64,000 bases of DNA from Streptomyces klenkii (lineage in GTDB: Bacteria > Actinomycetota > Actinomycetes > Streptomycetales > Streptomycetaceae). The notes under the pieces were generated by a model. It was given only the letters and a program-made list of their open reading frames with translations, had not been told where the DNA came from and searched no databases. Location of the stretch: contig NZ_RBAM01000001.1 in assembly GCF_003626645.1 (NCBI RefSeq), forward strand, positions 124,001 through 188,000. The letters are read 5' to 3'. Shown here in pieces: positions 51,157 to 59,964 of this stretch (its first letter is position 1; the number at the start of each line of letters is the position of its first letter). The translations under genes were made by a program, and so were the position numbers.

Positions 51157-51603
51157 ATGCCTCTTGACGGCGAGTACGAGCCGAGCCCTACGGCGTGGGT
51201 GCGGGAGCAGGTGGAGAAGTACGAGGGTTCCGGCGGCACCGAGGGAACGACGATCCGCGGGCTGCCCGTCGTCATCCTCACCAGCCGGGGCGCCAAAAGC
51301 GGCAAGCTCCGCAAGTCCCCGGTCATGCGCGTGGAGCACGAGGGCGCGTACGCGGCGGTCGCCTCGCTGGGCGGCGCGCCCAAGAACCCGTCCTGGTACA
51401 GCAACGTGGTCGCCGACCCACACGTGGAACTCCGGGACGGGAAGGACGTCTGGGACATGACGGCCCGGGAGGTCACCGGCGAGGAGAAGGCCGTCTGGTG
51501 GGAGCGAGCGGTCCAGGCGTTTCCCGACTACGCCGACTACCAGAAGAAGACGGACCGCGTGATCCCGGTCTTCGTCCTGGAGCGGGCGAGCGGCGGCTAC
51601 TGA
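51157..51603 (+). CDS. Deazaflavin-dependent (F420, DDN-type) nitroreductase family protein
   Basis: 148 residues from ATG 51157, with GGGAGAG a short distance upstream. The protein shows the split beta-barrel flavin/deazaflavin family pattern: [22 protein letters not shown] (cofactor phosphate binding), [24 protein letters not shown] and a C-terminal VIPVFVLE. Members bind F420 and reduce quinones, nitro compounds or other small electrophiles. No partner is evident next to it; it lies 56 bp before an ATP-grasp gene in the same direction. Confidence 0.85.
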   Translation: MPLDGEYEPSPTAWVREQVEKYEGSGGTEGTTIRGLPVVILTSRGAKSGKLRKSPVMRVEHEGAYAAVASLGGAPKNPSWYSNVVADPHVELRDGKDVWDMTAREVTGEEKAVWWERAVQAFPDYADYQKKTDRVIPVFVLERASGGY

Positions 51604-51659
51604 GCGGCGGCGCTCGCTGAACGGACGGTCCTGGCCACGGCCTCGCGAGGGCGGTGCGG

Positions 51660-52970
51660 ATGATGCGTGTGGTCGTCCTGGGCGAGTTCCGTGCGGACCG
51701 GCTGCTGCCGCCGCTCCTGCACGCGGGTGCCGAGGTCGTGCTGCTGGGACGCGCGGCGGGCATCGCCCCGTTCCTGTCCTCCGCCCTCGGGGCGGACGTG
51801 GTCTGCGGAGAACTGCCCGCCGTCCTGAGCGAGCAGGACGTGCTGCGTCTGCTCGCCCACTGGCGAGCCGACGTCGCCGTTCCCGGCATGGGCTGCCCCG
51901 GCCAGGAGCAGCTCCTGCCGCTCTACGCCCGCGCCGCGTCCCGCCGGCGGACCGCCGGCCCGCGCATGGCCGTCCACGCGGAGGGCTTCGCGGAGCTGGC
52001 CAGCGACAAGGCGGCGCTCCACCGGATCGCGGAAGAGCGAGGCTGGCCCGTGCCCAGGGGCAGGGTCTGCGGCGCGGCGCCGGCCGTCCGCGCGGCAGCG
52101 AGGGAGCTCGGGCTGCCCGTGATGGTCAAGGAGGCCCGCAGCGAGTTCCACGCCGGGCGCCACTACGTACGCGATGGCGGCGCGCTCGACGGCGTGTGCG
52201 CCGAGGTCTCCTTTCCGGTGCTGGTCCAGGAGGCGCTGGCGGGGGAGGAGTACGGGGTCGAGTTCCTGTCCGGCGGGTCCGTGACGGTGGCGTGGCCGGT
52301 GGCGTCCCTGGGCCGGCTCGACGGCGAGTGCGCCCCGGGCCGCCGCGTGCGGGTCGCCCCCGCGCCCCTGCCCGCGCGCCTGCGGACGGAACTGGCCGCC
52401 ACGGTACGGGACATGGCCGGGGCGTTCCGGCCGCACGGCCCGTGGCAGATGGACTTCGCCGTCACCGACGACGGCCGGCTCGTGGTGATCGAGCTGAACG
52501 GGCGGCTGGGCGGCGTGTCCAACATGAGCTGGGCCGCCACCGGAGCCGACCCGCACGCCGCCCACGCCCGGTCCGTGCTCGCCGCTCCGGCCGACGGCCT
52601 CTCCGGCGACCTCTCCGACGGCTTGTCCGGCAGCCTCCCCGCCGGGCCGCCCCCGCCCGCCCGGGTCGCGCTCGAACTGCCGGTGCTCGCCGGTACGCCC
52701 CTGCCTCCCGCGCCGGAGGGCACCGCACTCATGTTCTTTCCGGGCTCCCCGGTCAACCCCGGCCCCCTGGTCGGCGGGTACTGCCGGCCGGTGCTCACCG
52801 TCCCGGAGGACCGGCAGGGGGCGGCGCTCGCCTGGCTGCGGGAACTGCCCCCGGGAACGCTCCTGAACAGCCCGCGGGACGCCGCCGGTCAGCTGGCACG
52901 CGGTGCGCGCGGCCTGCGCGCGGCCGGCGCACTCACGCCCTTGCACACGCTCATGCGAGAAGGTTCGTGA
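51660..52970 (+). CDS. ATP-grasp domain protein (carboxylate-amine ligase-like)
   Basis: 436 residues from ATG 51660, with GAGGG nine bases upstream; GTG 51654 and ATG 51663 are alternatives. A pre-ATP-grasp Rossmann-like N-terminus (VVVLGEFRADRLLPPLLHAGAEVVLLG) is followed by the ATP-grasp core: Lys in VMVKEARSEFHAG, LVQEALAGEEYGVEF, and the Mg-binding Glu/Asn in WQMDFAVTDDGRLVVIELNGRLGG. The family joins a carboxylate, via an acyl-phosphate, to an amine or similar nucleophile. The substrate is unknown. Its last 20 bases overlap the end of the convergent 2OG-Fe(II) oxygenase gene. The two could be a natural-product or peptide-tailoring pair, but this is only proximity. Confidence 0.8.
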   Translation: MMRVVVLGEFRADRLLPPLLHAGAEVVLLGRAAGIAPFLSSALGADVVCGELPAVLSEQDVLRLLAHWRADVAVPGMGCPGQEQLLPLYARAASRRRTAGPRMAVHAEGFAELASDKAALHRIAEERGWPVPRGRVCGAAPAVRAAARELGLPVMVKEARSEFHAGRHYVRDGGALDGVCAEVSFPVLVQEALAGEEYGVEFLSGGSVTVAWPVASLGRLDGECAPGRRVRVAPAPLPARLRTELAATVRDMAGAFRPHGPWQMDFAVTDDGRLVVIELNGRLGGVSNMSWAATGADPHAAHARSVLAAPADGLSGDLSDGLSGSLPAGPPPPARVALELPVLAGTPLPPAPEGTALMFFPGSPVNPGPLVGGYCRPVLTVPEDRQGAALAWLRELPPGTLLNSPRDAAGQLARGARGLRAAGALTPLHTLMREGS

Positions 52971-53586
52971 TGAGCTTGCGCACCCTGCCCCTGACCACGG
53001 GCAGGACGCCGTGGACGAGCTGGGTGCCGTAGACGACGGTGGTCCCCGGCGGCGGGGCGCACGTCCAGCGCGTGTGCGGGACGTCGGCGAGGCGGACGGG
53101 GCCGCGGCGGGCGGTGATCTCGTGGGCGAACCGCGTGCCCGGCGCGTAGGCGCTCCCGGGAGGCACGGCGGCATCGCTCCAGAGGGCGTCCGCGGAACAC
53201 GTGTCGAGATGGAACTCCCCGCCCTCTTCCGCGTCCTCCAGGTTGAACGCGATCCGGGCGATCCGCTGCGGGCGGGCGCCGGGGTCGCCCACGCCGTGGA
53301 CGTGCGGGCGGATCGCGTCGCCGGGCTTCAGGTCGTGGTAGAGCCACGGGTCGGCACCCGCGGCGGACGGGAAGGCCCGGCGGAGAACGGGGAGGGACCG
53401 TTGCAGGGCGCCGTCCAGGATCGCCTGCGCCTCGCCGGGCGGGGTCGTTCCCTCGCTGGGGCGTACGGGGACCCAGCCGCTGGTGGCGAGGTACGCGTCC
53501 AGGGCTTTGGTGAGGCCGTCCGTCTCCTCGGCGGTGAGGAAGCCTTCCACGGTCTGGACGGCCAGGGTCTCGGTCATGTGGATCAC
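52951..53586 (-). CDS. 2-oxoglutarate/Fe(II) oxygenase-like protein with HxH instead of HxD
   Basis: 211 residues on the minus strand from GTG 53586, which has GGGAG nine bases upstream; ATG 53577 would be 18 bases away. The layout is that of prolyl-4-hydroxylase-type 2OG-Fe(II) enzymes: LKPGD, a first metal motif, IARIAFNLEDAEEGGEFHLD, and a distal VHGVLPVVRGRVRKL with His192 and a 2OG-binding Arg. The first metal motif, normally HxD, reads H95-V-H97. The fold assignment is fairly clear; activity with such a triad is not certain. It converges on and overlaps the ATP-grasp gene by 20 bp. Confidence 0.72.
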   Translation of the reverse strand: MIHMTETLAVQTVEGFLTAEETDGLTKALDAYLATSGWVPVRPSEGTTPPGEAQAILDGALQRSLPVLRRAFPSAAGADPWLYHDLKPGDAIRPHVHGVGDPGARPQRIARIAFNLEDAEEGGEFHLDTCSADALWSDAAVPPGSAYAPGTRFAHEITARRGPVRLADVPHTRWTCAPPPGTTVVYGTQLVHGVLPVVRGRVRKLITNLLA

Positions 53587-53764
53587 GGGTGCGGACTCCC
53601 TTCGCGGCGCCCGGCAGGCCCGGCGGCGCCTTCCCGTACGAGTGCAGTACGGGGGTGAGCCGTTGCCAAGCGCGCCGACCGGCCAATGACGGGCGGCCCG
53701 GGCCGCGGCAGCGCCGGGTGCGGCGGGGTTGACGTACCGGATCAGCCGCGCCGAGGGTGGACGC

Positions 53765-55285
53765 GTGACGTCCCTGAGCGCGGATGTGACCACCGAGGTG
53801 CTGGTCGTGGGCGCCGGACCGGCCGGACTGCTGCTGGCCTGCGAGCTGGCCCTGGCCGGAGTGCGGACACGCGTGGTGGACAAGCGCGCTCAGGCGCACC
53901 GGGAGTCGCGTGCCCTCAACCTCCACCCGCGCAGCATCGAGCTGATGGACATGCGCGGTCTGGCCGGCCGGTTCCTGGCCGCGGGCCGGACGGTGCCCGG
54001 CTGGCAGTTCACCGCGAGCCTGAAGCGACCGCTCGACTTCACCGCCCTCGACACGCGGCACCCGTACGCCTTGCTGCTGGCCCAGTCCCGTACCGAAGCC
54101 CTCCTCGCGGAGCGGGCGCGGGAACTGGGCGTGCCCGTCCACCGCGGCTGCGAGGCCGTCTCCCTGCGGCAGGGCGCCGGGGGAGCGGAGGCCGACGTCG
54201 AGGGGCCCGGCGGGCGGGCCACGGTGCGGGCCGCCTACGTGGCCGGGTGCGACGGAGGGCACAGCTTCGTCCGGCAAGCGGCCGGCATCGGCTTCCCCGG
54301 CACCCCCGAGTCGGTGACCGCGATCGTCGGGGACTTCGCGGTCGCCGATCACGCCGATAACGAACGGGCCCGGCGGCACGGCGTGCTCGTCGCCCGGCTG
54401 GAGGCCGGGCTGACCCGGTTCGTGGTCATGGACCCGGCGCGCATCCGGGTGCCCTCCACCGAACCGGTGACCCTGGAGGAGTTCCGCACGTCCCTGCGAC
54501 AGGTGTGCGGCACCGACTGCGGCATCGGCCGGCCGCGCTGGCTGTCCCGCTTCGGCAACACCACCCGCCTCGCCGAGACCTACCGGCGGGGCCGGATCCT
54601 GCTGGCCGGCGACGCCGCCCACGTCCACTTCCCAGTCGGCGCCCAAGGTCTCAACACCGGCCTCCAGGACGCCATGAACCTCGGCTGGAAGCTCGCCGCC
54701 ACCCTCCGCGGCCGGGCACCGGCCGGACTGCTCGACACGTACCACGACGAACGCCACCGGACCGGCCGGGAGCTCACCGGCCTGACCCGGGCCCAGACCC
54801 TCCTCGTCGAGCTCCCGCTGACCGCGGCCTACGGCGCCAGCGCGGGCCTCCTGTGCGAGCTCCTCGACACGCTCATCGGCCTCCCCGACGTCAACCGGCA
54901 CCTGGCCGGCCGCCTCTCCGCCCTCGACACCGCCTATCCGCCCGCGGCCCCCGGTGCCCACCCGCTCACCGGCCGGCGGATGCCCGACATCCCCCTGACC
55001 GCGCCCGGAGGGAGCACCACCACCCGGTTCTACGAGTACCTGCACGACGGGCGCTTCGTCCTGCTGCAACTGGGCGGCGGCGCACCGGCGGACGACACGC
55101 CCGGTGTGCGCGTCGTCCAGGCCACGCCGGGCGAGGCGCACCCGTCCCTCGCCGCGGTGACCGAAGTGCTCGTACGCCCCGACGGCCACGTCGCCTGGGC
55201 CACCCGCACCACGGCCCTTCGCTCGCTGCGCACCGAACGCGCCCACGCACTGGCCCGGTGGGCCCCGGGGAACGGGGCGGCTTGA
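53765..55285 (+). CDS. FAD-dependent aromatic monooxygenase (Rox/PgaE-like)
   Basis: 506 residues from GTG 53765, with GAGGGTGG four bases upstream; a TTG at 53729 is a weaker alternative. Class A flavoprotein monooxygenase motifs are all present: GAGPAG near residue 16, GCDGGHS (DG motif) near 160, and LLAGDAAHVHFPVGAQGLNTGLQDAMNL (GD motif) near 282. The C-terminal thioredoxin-like region (from about 395) is typical of rifampicin monooxygenase and polyketide hydroxylases of the PgaE/MtmOIV group. It uses NADPH and oxygen. The substrate is unknown. The polyene cluster ends 5 kb upstream with unrelated genes between, so a role on the polyene is unlikely. Confidence 0.88.
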   Translation: MTSLSADVTTEVLVVGAGPAGLLLACELALAGVRTRVVDKRAQAHRESRALNLHPRSIELMDMRGLAGRFLAAGRTVPGWQFTASLKRPLDFTALDTRHPYALLLAQSRTEALLAERARELGVPVHRGCEAVSLRQGAGGAEADVEGPGGRATVRAAYVAGCDGGHSFVRQAAGIGFPGTPESVTAIVGDFAVADHADNERARRHGVLVARLEAGLTRFVVMDPARIRVPSTEPVTLEEFRTSLRQVCGTDCGIGRPRWLSRFGNTTRLAETYRRGRILLAGDAAHVHFPVGAQGLNTGLQDAMNLGWKLAATLRGRAPAGLLDTYHDERHRTGRELTGLTRAQTLLVELPLTAAYGASAGLLCELLDTLIGLPDVNRHLAGRLSALDTAYPPAAPGAHPLTGRRMPDIPLTAPGGSTTTRFYEYLHDGRFVLLQLGGGAPADDTPGVRVVQATPGEAHPSLAAVTEVLVRPDGHVAWATRTTALRSLRTERAHALARWAPGNGAA

Positions 55286-55371
55286 CCCGAGGTGCCCCCG
55301 TCACCCGCCGGGACTACGGTGAAGAGTGTGGGCCGGGCGGCCCGCCCGGCCGTGGTTCGCCGGAGGCCGGC

Positions 55372-56970
55372 ATGAACAGCGACCGAGTCCGGACCCGGCG
55401 CCCCGGAGCGCCGGCAGCGGATCCGCACGTCACGCACCTTTCACGCCTTTCACGACTCGGGAGCGGTCACGGCCCGCGGTCCGCCTCGCCGGGCCGGGAG
55501 CGAGGGGCCCGGACCGGTGTCCGGAAGCTGCTGTCGGCGCAGTCGGGGCGGCCGCTCGACACGGGCGTCCGCAGGGACATGGAGCGGCGCCTGGGCGGCG
55601 ACTTCTCCCGGGTGCGGGTCCACACGGGGGAGACGGCACAGGCGTCCGCCGCATCGTTGCAGGCCATGGCGTACACCGTGGGGCGCGACGTCGCCTTCGC
55701 GAGCGGCGCCTACGACCCGGCATCGGACGAGGGCCGGGGCGTCCTCGCCCATGAGCTGGTGCACGTGATGCAGAACGGCGGTGCAAACGGCGGTGCGGAG
55801 AGCGGCGACCGGCCGGTCGGTGCGCTGCGGCTCAGCGATCCCGCCGACGCGGAAGAGCGGGAAGCCGAGGAGGCCGTGCGGGCGGTGGCCTCCGGGGCCA
55901 GGGCCCGGGTGACGCGCAGGTCCGCGCCGGGCCGGGTGGCGCGCTGCGGCGGGACGACCCACCCCGGCTGCGCGTGCGCGGAGGACGAGCCCGTGGTGCA
56001 TGTGCAGCGGTTCGAGCCGCCTCCTGTGCGACGGCCTCCCGTGCGGATGCCTCCCGTCCGGACGGCCCCCGGGCGCCCGGCCGCTCCGGGCAGCGCGCCA
56101 CCGGCCGCCGAGTACACGGACCCCGGTTACGACGACATGGGGGAGGCGCTGGAACAGCAGGGGAAGCGGGACCGCACGGTCATCGACGCGGAGGTTCCCC
56201 GGGCGACGCTGGAACGAGGCGGCAAGCCTCCCGATTTCCTCACCCTCGACGGGTACGGGGTGATCGTCGGGGAGGCCGGTCAGGTCCGGCACCGGAAGTT
56301 CGCGTTCCATATCCTCGACGCAATCGAGTACGAGGTGGACCGCGCCACGACGGACGAGGAGATCGAGGCCGTCGCCGCCGCGTACATACCGACGCGGAAG
56401 CAGTCGGCGGGCCGGGCGCCCCGGCCGGTGCCGCGGGCTCCCGCGCTCGATCCGCGGCGCGTCGTGATACCGAGCACCCTCGACCCGGGCGGGGAAACCC
56501 GCCTGGAGGTCTACGGGAACGCCGTCCGGAAGAAGACCAAACGGGCGCCGAAGCTCGCCACCACGGCCCTCCCGCAGGGAGGCTGCACCATGAGGATGCT
56601 GCGGGGGTTCCTCGGCAACGACCCCGTGGCCACGCTGTACTGCCAGATGGCGACCGGGACCGAGAACGAGGTGCGGGTGATGCCGCCCGGCGACCCGCGG
56701 GGAGTCGTCTACGACGCCATCAGGGAGAACACCGTCTACGAGTGCAAGTGCGGGTACGGCTCCCTCGTGAAGGCGCTGGGCCAGGACAGGTTCTGGGCGC
56801 AGTGGCGCGCGGACGGTCTCGACGAGCAGGTGCAGCGGCACCGGCGCGTGGCACAGGAGTGCGGGCTCCAGTACCGGTACATGGTCTCGAACAAAGAGTT
56901 CGCCGAGCTCCTGCGGAGGCGCTGGTTCGGCGTCACGGTGATTCACGAGCCCAGCGAGCTGTGTGACTGA
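55372..56970 (+). CDS. eCIS-core (DUF4157) protein with probable PD-(D/E)XK nuclease tail; candidate injected effector
   Basis: 532 residues from ATG 55372, with GGAGG five bases upstream; the longer open frame back to 54505 overlaps the monooxygenase and is rejected. Residues about 45-140 are a DUF4157 (eCIS-core) domain: VRKLLSAQSGRPLD, FSRVRVHTG, GRDVAFASGAYDP and the metalloprotease-like LAHELVHVMQ with H127-E128-x-x-H131. A Cys/Pro-rich linker follows (about 185-250). The C-terminal part ends with Asp448 and ECK (Glu457-Cys-Lys459), followed by RFWAQW and a helix with repeated basic residues, resembling Tox-REase PD-(D/E)XK nuclease toxins. DUF4157 marks proteins associated with or loaded by extracellular contractile injection systems. 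The gene lies 160 bp before the sheath of such a system, so a nuclease effector is a reasonable reading. No immunity gene is recognised. Confidence 0.82.
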   Translation: MNSDRVRTRRPGAPAADPHVTHLSRLSRLGSGHGPRSASPGRERGARTGVRKLLSAQSGRPLDTGVRRDMERRLGGDFSRVRVHTGETAQASAASLQAMAYTVGRDVAFASGAYDPASDEGRGVLAHELVHVMQNGGANGGAESGDRPVGALRLSDPADAEEREAEEAVRAVASGARARVTRRSAPGRVARCGGTTHPGCACAEDEPVVHVQRFEPPPVRRPPVRMPPVRTAPGRPAAPGSAPPAAEYTDPGYDDMGEALEQQGKRDRTVIDAEVPRATLERGGKPPDFLTLDGYGVIVGEAGQVRHRKFAFHILDAIEYEVDRATTDEEIEAVAAAYIPTRKQSAGRAPRPVPRAPALDPRRVVIPSTLDPGGETRLEVYGNAVRKKTKRAPKLATTALPQGGCTMRMLRGFLGNDPVATLYCQMATGTENEVRVMPPGDPRGVVYDAIRENTVYECKCGYGSLVKALGQDRFWAQWRADGLDEQVQRHRRVAQECGLQYRYMVSNKEFAELLRRRWFGVTVIHEPSELCD

Positions 56971-57130
56971 CCCCCGCCGATCAGCCCCGTCGTGATCACC
57001 TGATCGTAGGAGGCGCCGGTGTTCCTGCGGGCCGGGGAGCCGTGCCCGCCGCTTACGGTGACTGCCGGACCGCCCAGCGACGGCCCTGCCCCGTGCGGCT
57101 TCCTTCGGTGCCGGAGAAAAGAGGCTTCCC
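56971..57130 (+). promoter_or_regulatory. Upstream region of the eCIS sheath gene with GATC dyads and an orphan ribosome site
   Basis: 160 bp. GATCAG (56979-56984) and CTGATC (57000-57005) are inverted copies with the perfect palindrome GTGATCAC (56992-56999) between them. GTAGGAGG (57006-57013) is a near-ideal Shine-Dalgarno sequence five bases before GTG 57019, but that frame runs through the start of the sheath gene in another frame and looks non-coding. AAGAGG at 57119-57124 is the ribosome site of the sheath. No -35/-10 pair was assigned. Confidence 0.4.
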
Positions 57131-58708
57131 TTGCCTGTGAACACCACGTATCCCGGCGTCTACATCCAAGAGGTCAAGAGTTCCGTCCGCACCATCACCG
57201 GGGTGCCGACGTCGATCGCCGCCTTCGTCGGGTGGGCGCCGCGCGGCCCGGTGAACGACCCGGTGCACATCACCGGCTGGGCCGACTACGAGATGTACTT
57301 CGGCGGGCTGCACAAGGACAGCCCCATGAGCTACGCGGTCTATCAGTTCTTCCAGAACGGTGGGAGCGAGGCCGAGATCGTGCGGGTCGTCAAGGACTCG
57401 GACCCGGCCACCCTCCCCATCGGTGCGCCGCACGGGGAGGGCGAGGACACACGACACGTCCTGAAGGCCATCAGCCCGGGCATCTGGGGTCGCGGACTCC
57501 GGGCGCGGGTGGACACCGAAGTCAGCCCCGAGGTCCCCAAAGGATCCTTCAACCTGACGATCCTCGACACCAGTACGGGCACGGAGGAGAAGTACCTCAA
57601 CGTCAGCACCACCAAGGATGATCCGCGCAGCCTCGCCAACCTCCTGAAGGGATCGAGCCTGGTCACGCTGGGGCCCGGCGACAAGCCCGGACCCGTCCAG
57701 GCGAACGAAAAACCGCCGGACGGTGTCGCACCGCTGGGGGACCCGCCCGCGGGCATGTCCGCGGACAAGGTGAAGTGGTTCACGGCGGGAGCGGGCGGTT
57801 CGGACAGCTTCCCGGGTGTCAAGGACTTCACCGGTGACGAGGCCGGCAAAACAGGGATCCACCAACTCCGCAAGACGGACATCTTCAACCTGTTGTGCCT
57901 CCCGGGCACCGAGGGCATGCAGGGGCTCCAGGACGTAGCCGTCAAACTCTGTGCCGACCGGCGCGCCGTCCTCCTCGTCGACCCGCCTGCCGAATGGAGG
58001 GCGGTCGGCACCGTGGCGGCGGACGCCGCCGGCGGTCTGCCCATCACGGGCGACCTCGCCCGCAACGCAGCCATCTACTTCCCCCGCGTCATCGCCCCGG
58101 ACCCGCTGCTCGACGGTGCCGAGCGCCCGTTCCCGCCCTGCGGCGTCATGGCCGGTGTCCTCGCCCGCACCGATGTGCAGCGCGGCGTCTGGAAGGCTCC
58201 TGCGGGCACGGACGCCTCGCTCAACGGCGTCCACGGCCTGGAAGTGCCGATGTCGGACGTCGAGAACGGCACGCTCAACCCCCTCGGGGTCAACTGCCTG
58301 CGGCAGTTCCCCGCGGTGGGGCCCGTGGCCTGGGGCGCCCGGACCATGCGCGGGGCCGACCGGCTGGCCGACGAGTGGAAGTACCTCCCGGTCCGCCGCC
58401 TCGCCCTCTTCATCGAGGAGAGCCTCTACCGGGGAACCCAGTGGGTCGTGTTCGAACCGAACGACGAACCGCTCTGGGCGTCCATCCGCCTGAACATCGG
58501 GGCGTTCATGAACTCCCTCTTCCGCGAGGGGGCGTTCCAGGGCCGCACACCGAGCGAGGCGTACCTCGTCAAGTGCGACAGGGAGAACAACCCGCAGAAC
58601 GACATCGACCGCGGGATCGTGCACATCCACGTGGGCTTCGCCCCGCTCAAGCCGGCGGAGTTCGTGATCATCGACATCCAGCAGCTGGCCGGCCAGGTCC
58701 AGGTCTAG
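57131..58708 (+). CDS. Contractile tail sheath protein of an extracellular contractile injection system
   Basis: 525 residues from TTG 57131, which has AGAGG six bases upstream; GTG 57137 is possible. The N-terminus TYPGVYIQEVKSSVRTITGVPTSIAAFVGWAPRGP is the classic start of phage-tail-like sheath proteins. The C-terminal domain (from about 400, with GTQWVVFEPNDEPLW and AYLVKCD) forms the handshake part that links sheath subunits. In eCIS particles the sheath contracts and drives the inner tube through a membrane, in Streptomyces possibly the producer's own. It is followed 16 bp later by the tube gene. Only one sheath gene is seen in the window. Confidence 0.95.
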   Translation: MPVNTTYPGVYIQEVKSSVRTITGVPTSIAAFVGWAPRGPVNDPVHITGWADYEMYFGGLHKDSPMSYAVYQFFQNGGSEAEIVRVVKDSDPATLPIGAPHGEGEDTRHVLKAISPGIWGRGLRARVDTEVSPEVPKGSFNLTILDTSTGTEEKYLNVSTTKDDPRSLANLLKGSSLVTLGPGDKPGPVQANEKPPDGVAPLGDPPAGMSADKVKWFTAGAGGSDSFPGVKDFTGDEAGKTGIHQLRKTDIFNLLCLPGTEGMQGLQDVAVKLCADRRAVLLVDPPAEWRAVGTVAADAAGGLPITGDLARNAAIYFPRVIAPDPLLDGAERPFPPCGVMAGVLARTDVQRGVWKAPAGTDASLNGVHGLEVPMSDVENGTLNPLGVNCLRQFPAVGPVAWGARTMRGADRLADEWKYLPVRRLALFIEESLYRGTQWVVFEPNDEPLWASIRLNIGAFMNSLFREGAFQGRTPSEAYLVKCDRENNPQNDIDRGIVHIHVGFAPLKPAEFVIIDIQQLAGQVQV

Positions 58709-58724
58709 ACGGGGAGGACGAGCG

Positions 58725-59249
58725 ATGCCGGAGATCACGCGCCGGGACCCTTTCAAGAACTTCCGCTTCCGGGTGAAGTTCGGCGGCACCACCGAATACA
58801 TCGCCGGGATCAGCAAGGTCAGCGGCCTCAAGCGGACCACCGAGGTGATCAAGCACCGGGACGGGGGAGACCCCGGAACGAGCCACAAGCTGCCCGGCCG
58901 CACCGAGTACGAGGCCATCACCCTGGAACGCGGCTGCACGGTGGACACCGTGTTCGAGGAGTGGGCCAACAGGGTCTGGAGCTTCCGCAACTCGGGCGGC
59001 GGCCTGGAGACCTCCCTCAAGGACTTCCGCCGCGACCTCGTCATCGACGTGTTCGACGAAGGCGGTCAGCAGGTGCTCTCGTACTCCGTGCACAACTGCT
59101 GGGTCTCGGAGTACCAGGCGCTTCCCGACCTCGACGCCAACGCCAACGCGGTCGCGTTCGAGCACATCAAGCTGGAGCACCACGGCTGGGTGCGCGAGCG
59201 CACCAACCCGCCCCAGGATCCGCAGTTCACGGACACCGCGTCGGGGTGA
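58725..59249 (+). CDS. Inner tail tube protein (gp19/Hcp-like) of eCIS
   Basis: 174 residues. The start FKNFRFRVKFGGTTEYIAGISKVSGLKRTTEVIKHRDGG is characteristic of T4 gp19-like tube proteins: a beta-barrel subunit that stacks as hexameric rings inside the sheath. The remainder has the expected ITLERGCTVDTVFEEWAN and a C-terminal FEHIKLEHHGW. GGGGAGGACGAG precedes ATG 58725. It lies 16 bp after the sheath gene and 7 bp before the next gene, in one operon. Confidence 0.94.
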   Translation: MPEITRRDPFKNFRFRVKFGGTTEYIAGISKVSGLKRTTEVIKHRDGGDPGTSHKLPGRTEYEAITLERGCTVDTVFEEWANRVWSFRNSGGGLETSLKDFRRDLVIDVFDEGGQQVLSYSVHNCWVSEYQALPDLDANANAVAFEHIKLEHHGWVRERTNPPQDPQFTDTASG

Positions 59250-59256
59250 GGCAGGG

Positions 59257-59964
59257 GTGCACGAGCTCACCGAGGAGCGGCTCCTGGCGATGTGGGAGTC
59301 CGGGAGCGAGCAGGGCCCGCGCAGCCGGGCCCTGCTGCTCGCCACGGCCGCCGCGCCGCCCGGCGAGCAGGTCCCGGACCTCTCCCTGGCCGGCGTCCAC
59401 GCCCTGCTCCTCGGCCTGGGGGAGAGGTCCTTCGGCGGACGCTTCCCCTGCGGCGCGGAGTGCCCCGCGTGTGCCGAGCCCCTCGACATCACGGTCGGGA
59501 CGGCCGAGTTGCGGCCGTCCGTGCCACCGGCGGACTCCCCTCGTACGGGGCGGCTCCGGGCAGCCGGACACGACGTGACGTACCGGGCGCTGACCCTGCG
59601 CGACCTGCTGGCCGTCGACTCCGCCGCCCCGGAGGCCCGGCGCGCCCTGGTGAGCCGCTGCGTCGTCCGGGTGGTGCCCGATGTCCGGCCCTTGCCCGAC
59701 GCCGTGGTGGAGGCCGTCGCCGGAAGGCTCGCCGATCTCGATCCGGGGGCCGACACGGCACTGGACCTGACCTGTCCTTGCTGCCGTCACTCGTGGCCGG
59801 CCGCGTTCGACATCGCGGAACACCTGTGGGCGGCGGTCGAGATGTACGCGCGCCGGCTCCTGCACGACGTGCACACGCTCGCCCGGGCTTACGGCTGGAC
59901 GGAACCGGACGTGCTGGCCGTCAGCCCGGCCCGGCGCCGCTTCTACCTGGAGGCGGCAGGGTGA
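59257..59964 (+). CDS. eCIS baseplate-type protein with zinc-ribbon cysteines
   Basis: 235 residues from GTG 59257. An N-terminal helical region is followed by a CGAECPACAEPL element (about residues 66-77). After about 100 residues comes CPCCRHSW, giving a likely zinc ribbon with Cys from both elements. The end, HLWAAVEMYARRLLHDVHTLARAYGWTEPDVLAVSPARRRFYLE, matches the conserved C-terminus of T4 gp-like baseplate or tail-assembly proteins found after the tube gene in phage-tail-like clusters. The exact structural role is not clear from sequence. Its stop overlaps the start of the next gene (GTGA). Confidence 0.75.
   Translation: MHELTEERLLAMWESGSEQGPRSRALLLATAAAPPGEQVPDLSLAGVHALLLGLGERSFGGRFPCGAECPACAEPLDITVGTAELRPSVPPADSPRTGRLRAAGHDVTYRALTLRDLLAVDSAAPEARRALVSRCVVRVVPDVRPLPDAVVEAVAGRLADLDPGADTALDLTCPCCRHSWPAAFDIAEHLWAAVEMYARRLLHDVHTLARAYGWTEPDVLAVSPARRRFYLEAAG

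Noticed and set aside
53765..55285. FAD monooxygenase as a polyene tailoring enzyme
   Set aside because: It is separated from the cluster edge by six unrelated genes, and filipin-type oxidation is already covered by two P450s.
54505..55371. N-terminal extension of the DUF4157 protein
   Set aside because: It overlaps the FAD monooxygenase in another frame and is Arg/Pro-rich. ATG 55372 has a GGAGG site.
57019..57621. 200-residue frame with a good Shine-Dalgarno sequence overlapping the sheath gene
   Set aside because: The translation is low-complexity His/Arg/Gly-rich and out of frame with the clearly real sheath protein. Only the orphan ribosome site is kept as an observation.
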